Shown here piece by piece: positions 59,560 through 64,000 of a stretch of 64,000 nt of DNA. Numbering within the stretch: the stretch's first letter is position 1; each line of letters opens with the position of its first letter. The position numbers and the translations under genes were made by a program. The stretch covers positions 112,697,036 through 112,761,035 of the forward strand of contig CM043699.1 in assembly GCA_023935145.1 (NCBI GenBank), read 5' to 3'. A model generated the notes under the pieces. It did not search any database. It was not told the DNA's origin and saw only the letters and a program-made list of their open reading frames with translations. The DNA is from Bretschneidera sinensis (taxonomy: Eukaryota; Streptophyta; Magnoliopsida; Brassicales; Akaniaceae).

Positions 59560-60675
59560 TGGAAATCCAAGCTCAACAATGCAAAGACACTACACGAGGC
59601 TACTCCCAATTTGGGGGGCTTTGGACCCCCCTCCCTCTCAACTCACATAATTTGTCATTGAACCATACAAGTGTAAAAGGCAAAGATATTATATGAGGAC
59701 AGGGAATAAGAGAAGATATTTCATCAAAAAAAAATTACAACTAACGGCCTCGAAGTACAAACTAAAAAGGGCCCTAACTATCTCGAAGTACAAAGAAAAA
59801 GTTAAAATGCCCGGCCCCTCAAGCAGTGCCGGTGACAAGCTCTCGCACCCTCTTCAGGCTAAAAAGATCCTAGCACAATCCCGGAAAGCTCCTGGCGTGA
59901 GCCTGAGACTGAAGGCGCTCACCTGATAGGTACAGCCCCAGGCCTAGGTGCCCTCTTCAACCTCTCTTCTTCTTCTGTTCCAATATGCTCAAGGGGTCGA
60001 GGAGCCCACCATCCAGAGACACAGCATCCCGGATCGTAAATAAATCTGTGGTACTCCTTTGAGGTCGACCGTGTCCCTCTTCTTCTTCCGTCCCTTGAAA
60101 CGGAGAAGGTCTCGGCGCAAGGAACCCTCCCAGCTCCCACTCAGAATCTGGAAGAGGTTCTTGCCACCACTCGAAATCTGAAAGAGGTCTTGACCCCCTT
60201 TCGAAATCAAGGAGAAGACTATGGTCGTTGAACCACGATCCTCCACTAAGGTAGTTTCGTCCTCCTCTTTGGCTTCCATAAAACCCTCAAGAGGTTGATA
60301 ACCCCTCTCCCCCTCTGTGATCATTACTCTCAGCTCTCCTATCAGAAAGTAGTGTCTCATTCTCAAACTCTTCAGAAATTGAAGTCACTTAAAACACAAG
60401 GTATCAATGACCCGAATTTATAAGAAGGGAAAACACACTCGACGAAAAGGAATAAATGCAGCAACGGAAAAAAAGGAAACGTTTCACTTCTCCAACCGAC
60501 CTTTTGCCTCTCGAAAGTGACGCTCCGATTACCAAGGACAATCACCCAAACGTGAAACTAGTCTTACGGTTCCAAGATGTCCTCTCAAGCAGTAATGGTC
60601 CGGCTCCCGCGCACGTCCTGGGCCCGAATAAAAGCCCACCCCAACAAATAAGTTCCTCAAGCACATAAATGTACT
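59560..60675. other. Tat-type element 3' region before the polypurine tract
   Basis: No domain recognised. A 125-codon minus-strand open frame (59989-60366) contains a duplicated segment (GGQDLFQISSGGKNLFQILSG), but nothing supports expression. Confidence 0.4.
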
Positions 60676-60694
60676 GGAGGAAGTGGGGGGCCTG
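60676..60694 (+). other. polypurine tract of the Tat-type element
   Basis: GGAGGAAGTGGGGGGCCTG directly precedes the 3' LTR. The gag-only element has GGAAGTGGGGGGCTTC at the same place on its own strand. Confidence 0.85.
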
Positions 60695-61341
60695 TGATAT
60701 GGCCCAAAACACTTCAGGCCCAGAATACTCCAAGCGCCTGAGCCCGACGAACGGCCTGCTCCAACCCATACCAGTCCAGCTGGCTTCGGCCCAAACAAGC
60801 CACAAACCCAGCCGAATGCCCCAAAATGACCTAACAGGCCCAGCGACCTCCCCAGGCCAAACAAGCGATCCACATATTCTCCGGCCCAACGAAGTCTCCA
60901 GGCCTATGAAGGACGGCCCAACAAACCTGCGATGGGATCTCCTCTACGACCGTCAGCCACCCTACAAAGCTATCAGCCACCCTGCAGCTGCCCTACGGCC
61001 GCACTATCACTCGAGCCCGCTATCATAACCACCTCGCAGGCAGATGCCTATAAATGGGACAAGGTATGGAATTCACCATTCATATTCAGACACACTCGCA
61101 CTCGCACTTAATATACTTAGGCCCTCGGCTTCTTTTAAGTCCGCGGCTTCTCCCTCAAATCGTTGCTGACTTAAGCATCGGAGTGTCTTCGGAGGTCTTC
61201 TCCTCCCTTCTTTCCGAGGGCCTTCAGTTCACTCCTGTCACTTGTGCAGGATCCTAGCCGAGCCCTCACTCAAGCCACATCCCCAACCAGGCCACGTCAG
61301 CTCCCAGATCACGTCAGCCCCGACGGTTTTTGGCATCAACA
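60695..61341 (+). repeat. 3' LTR of the Tat-type element
   Basis: 647 bp, TGATATGGCCC to GGCATCAACA, with TATAAAT at 61049-61055. It lacks an 18-bp piece (near 50930 in the 5' LTR) and otherwise differs by scattered transitions. Confidence 0.92.
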
Positions 61342-61346
61342 AAACT

Positions 61347-62230
61347 CTTCATACCGTTGCTTGTGCATGCTTATATCCTATAACATATTGATTAATTTAC
61401 AGACATTCTCTATATTTTCATGTAGAACTAAACCTTATATTTGTTTCATAAACCTTTTCATCGAGATCGCCAGCAACAAATGATGTTTAACAATAATTTT
61501 TTTTACACATAATGCAAAAACTTCAAAATTTAATGTGCTAATCTGTCTTGCCATAATGAACAAGATTCAATAAGACTAACTAAATATTATTAATATTATC
61601 AAGCCCAAATTTAAATGCATCATAACAAGAAAAAACTTTCATAACAAATATATTTATTTTTTAACAGAATCAACGCACCAAACTCTAAACGATTTTAAAC
61701 CCTTTTTTTTTAATTTTGAGAATGTTCTAATTTTTTTCTTAGATCCATTTCACTTATTTAATTTAAAAATAGCAACGATATTCTTCCTAGTTTTTTTTTT
61801 TCTCTTTTCCATCCTCAGATATTTTTTTGTATCTGTTCCACAATGAATCTTTTGATATATACAGAAATCTCTTTCTGCAAGCATTTCGAGTAAGAGGAAT
61901 TTTGCAATAAATACTCCCATATAAATTGACTCAAGCACTATCATTTTAAAATCATAGATTCTACTAAAAAGATTTAGTCATTTACTTGGTCTATCATAAT
62001 CTTACTCATAATTATAAATTCAAAATATTTTATAAAAATATTTCATAATCAATAAATTATGCATACCTTTCTTTTTTATTATTATATTTCTCTTCAAATG
62101 CTTACTGAATATCTCGCATAGATTTTAGAGACACTTAAAAATCATATATGTGCACAATCTCAGAGTGTGCTCAGAATTTGACCTCGACAATTAAATCCAT
62201 CATCTTCTTGTTCCTTTCAAACTTCTATAT
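61347..62230 (-). pseudogene. copia element 3 gag and start of RT
   Basis: On the minus strand, degraded UBN2-type gag lies at about 62150-61750 (AFEEKYNNKKER, then a block resembling LPPSWKxFKNYLKHKRKE). A gag-pre-integrase trace is near 61560 (HYGKTD). The RT segment ENIENVCKLINML followed by KQRYEEF is at 61430-61347. Stops and frameshifts are frequent. The integrase core is missing. Confidence 0.6.
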
Positions 62231-62261
62231 TTTGTCACCACTACGACTATCACTTTAAAAT

Positions 62262-62376
62262 TGTTGAAAATTTTGGGTTCAAATAATAGAAAAGTGAGTT
62301 AAGTATGCATTAGGAAATATAAATTTGTAATAAAGAAACAATAAAAAATAACATTATAATTTAAAGATTTGAGGCA
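62262..62376 (-). repeat. truncated 5' LTR of copia element 3
   Basis: TGTTGAAAATTTTGGGTTC at 62262, then blocks TATGCATTAGGAAATAT and GAAACAATAAAAAATAACAT that match 48189-48300 in order. Similarity stops at about 62376, where a different repeat begins. Confidence 0.6.
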
Positions 62377-64000
62377 TGCTGATTACGCCCAAAACATAAC
62401 GCGGTTATTGTAGTATAGTTTTGGGGTGTCGATTCCACAGGGAAACAAGTTAAGTACAACAGAAGGTGTAAACCTCAACACAAACGATAAAAGATTAAAA
62501 GAATCTGAGTTGTTTTAGAAAAAGGGTAATTGTGTAAATAAGTTTAAAATAAAAATGACAAGGTTCCAGAAATCCTCCCTAGGTTCGTTGCTCTAATCCT
62601 AACTTGAGTCAGTTGTTTTTATCTCGATTACAAGTTTCACATCCCAAACAGGCAATCGAAAAATATTCAATTAAAGCGCATTTATAAATCCTAATATAAT
62701 TATTATGAAATCTTCTTTACTTTCAAGCACACATGACCTAACTTATAAATTATCAAGAGACGACGATATATCTAAACGACGATACCGCAGCAATGGACAA
62801 ATCTATAAAAGAGATCTACCGGACTCAATCACACCCAAACAAGTACACATAAGAAAAGCCTGACTGAACTTATATGGAAAAGAAGCATGCAACCACCGGA
62901 GTTATAATAAATCTACTAATTAAATTAAAGAATAAAACATAACAATATTTAAAGAAAATAATTCCAACTACAACCGAATCAAATAAAGGAAAAATAAAAA
63001 CAACTACACCTAGGGATTCATCCATTCGCCTTGCTTGGAGACTAGCCGGCCATGGGGCTCATACGTCCTCGAGTTGCCTCCAGCCTCCCGACGATCATCT
63101 CTCCTGACCTTCAAACTTTAAACTTCGGGTTCCTCGTAAAGACCCTCTGGATTGCTCCTAAAGGCCCTCTGGATTCATCCCCGATTGATTTCCAAAGCTA
63201 AAGTGGAGTGGGTCTTATATAGGCAAATACCAAGAGTGCAATGTGTTTCCCATCTGATGTGGGAGGTGGGATATAGAATTGTGTTTTCCAACCGATGTGG
63301 GATGTGGGATTTAAGTCCAAAATCACGCTGAAATCCCGCATAGCCCGCACAACCTGACCTTTGTCTACTAAAACTGCCATAACTTTCTCTAGAAAAATCC
63401 TTTTGACGAACCATAAAATTCTCCAAACAATAGACTTTTGGATATTTCTAAGCATATATGGCTCATCTCCTGGTTCTTCTTGTATCAATACAGTTTAATT
63501 TTCAAAGATGATTGATCTGTACGGGCAATTCTCGCAATTTAATGAAACTCTTTCCAGTGCGGGCAGCAGCTGTTGCTCTTTTAAGCCCTCCATCTTGTCC
63601 TTTCGGAAGCATTCCTTCACTCCAGTATGCCTCGAGTCTTTGTGCTTCAAGCAATGATAAATTTTTCTCCTCTTTTGAGCTTAAAGTACCTGAAAATGCA
63701 CCGAAATAGATCAATGATCCAAGAATAATACTTTAGAGTTGTTAACGTATAAAAGTGCAATTAAAACCTAGATCAACCCTAAAGTGATAACAGTTAAGTA
63801 CTGTTACGATGCATTTTACTACTCTCATCACAACCCCCAACTAGCTTATTGCTAGTCCCTAGCAATTGAGGCGAAAATAAGAGATGAATTCTATGGTAGG
63901 AGTTAAAAACAAAGTAAAGCAATGCTAGCGTTGAACCAAGAGTAATTCACTTTTTGTCTCAAAAATTGCACATAACATACGACACATAGAATCATTAAAT
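62377..64000. mobile_element. probable retroelement LTR or related repeat, running off the window
   Basis: Begins TGCTGATTACGCCC at about 62377, exactly where copia element 3's LTR is interrupted. It contains GGGGTGTCGATTCCACAGGG (about 62424-62443), a phrase I associate with abundant plant repeats, and a tandem pair near 63240. No open frame has a known domain. Read on the minus strand, 63714-63502 is a 70-codon frame without family resemblance. The right end and target duplication would be beyond the window. Confidence 0.35.
63237..63315. repeat. tandem pair containing GATGTGGGA
   Basis: Two adjacent related units of about 46 bp: GTGTTTCCCATCTGATGTGG and GTGTTTTCCAACCGATGTGG, each followed by GAGGTGGGAT or GATGTGGGAT. 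Confidence 0.7.

Larger units (their letters stand above)
50646..61341 (+). mobile_element. Ty3/gypsy element of the Tat type, target duplication AAACT
   Basis: A 10.7-kb element nested in copia element 3. LTRs are at 50646-51310 and 60695-61341, with perfect AAACT duplications (50641-50645 and 61342-61346). Order: primer-binding region, gag, protease, RT, RNase H, a second RNase H, integrase, antisense gene, tandem array, polypurine tract. The second RNase H between RNase H 1 and integrase, and the antisense gene after integrase, are features of Tat elements. By eye the LTRs are clearly over 90% identical, apart from an 18-bp length difference. Base composition is far richer in G and C than the host DNA. 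All genes are broken. Confidence 0.93.
48189..62376 (-). mobile_element. old Ty1/copia element 3, split by a nested gypsy element
   Basis: Minus-strand element. Its 3' LTR is at 48189-48922; a matching start of the 5' LTR is at 62262-62376. In between are gag (about 62230-61700), a gag-pre-integrase trace (near 61560) and RT (from 61430, continuing at 50640-50280). Integrase is mostly deleted. The 10.7-kb Tat-type element (50646-61341) sits inside the RT domain, and the domain reads on across the join at the AAACT duplication. So the copia copy is the older host. The 5' LTR is cut at about 62376 by another repeat. Confidence 0.7.

Noticed and set aside
60529..60889. Minus-strand frames of 114 and 115 codons in the 3' LTR of the Tat-type element
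   Set aside because: The corresponding frames occur in the 5' LTR at 50560-50840 and are shadows of GC-rich LTR sequence.
1..64000. tRNA, rRNA or other structured RNA genes
   Set aside because: None recognised by eye; tRNA-like matches are only the retroelement primer-binding sites. A tRNA scan would be needed to exclude short genes.

Overview
The window is nuclear DNA of a eudicot plant. It is AT-rich, its genes carry GT-AG introns, and most of its length is LTR retrotransposons of typical plant types. I cannot name the species. No prokaryotic features are present.

Two host genes stand out. On the minus strand (5857-8587) lies a three-exon patatin-like gene of the plant pPLAIII type, whose nucleophile elbow reads GxGxG instead of GxSxG. 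On the plus strand (30191-47013) lies a 13-exon gene for a PRUNE-like DHH/DHHA2 phosphoesterase-family protein. Several residues of its usual metal-binding motifs are replaced, and an in-frame upstream ATG at 30056 could add a basic, acid-free leader.

Layout. 1-5.8 kb: a possible terminal exon, a small foldback element, a MULE-like element with about 170-bp terminal inverted repeats, and a decayed MuDR-type transposase. 5.9-8.7 kb: the patatin-like gene. 10.7-13.3 kb: remains of non-LTR retrotransposon 3' ends (zinc-binding and RNase H domains), one split by a solo LTR with target duplication TTCTT. 13.3-17.8 kb: decayed Ty1/copia element 1. 18.5-19.2 kb: a solo LTR (target duplication AAGAA). 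20.8-24.1 kb: a non-autonomous, gag-only gypsy element (target duplication ATAAG). 24.1-30 kb: intergenic, with a foldback element and degenerate duplications. 30-47 kb: the PRUNE-like gene, whose second intron holds copia element 2 (34.1-38.8 kb) in antisense. 48.2-62.4 kb: old copia element 3, containing a fragment of chloroplast atpA and split inside its reverse transcriptase by a 10.7-kb Tat-type gypsy element (50646-61341, target duplication AAACT). 62.4 kb to the end: another repeat, apparently inserted in the 5' LTR of copia 3.

The Tat-type element has gag, protease, reverse transcriptase, two RNase H domains, integrase, a spliced antisense gene of the putative gypsy-type transposon family, and an 87-bp tandem array. 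The gag-only element at 20.8 kb shares its gag, primer-binding region, polypurine tract and an LTR motif, so the two look like an autonomous/non-autonomous pair of one lineage. All retroelement reading frames carry stops or frameshifts, and the Tat element has also lost one catalytic Asp in each of reverse transcriptase and integrase. None looks able to move by itself.
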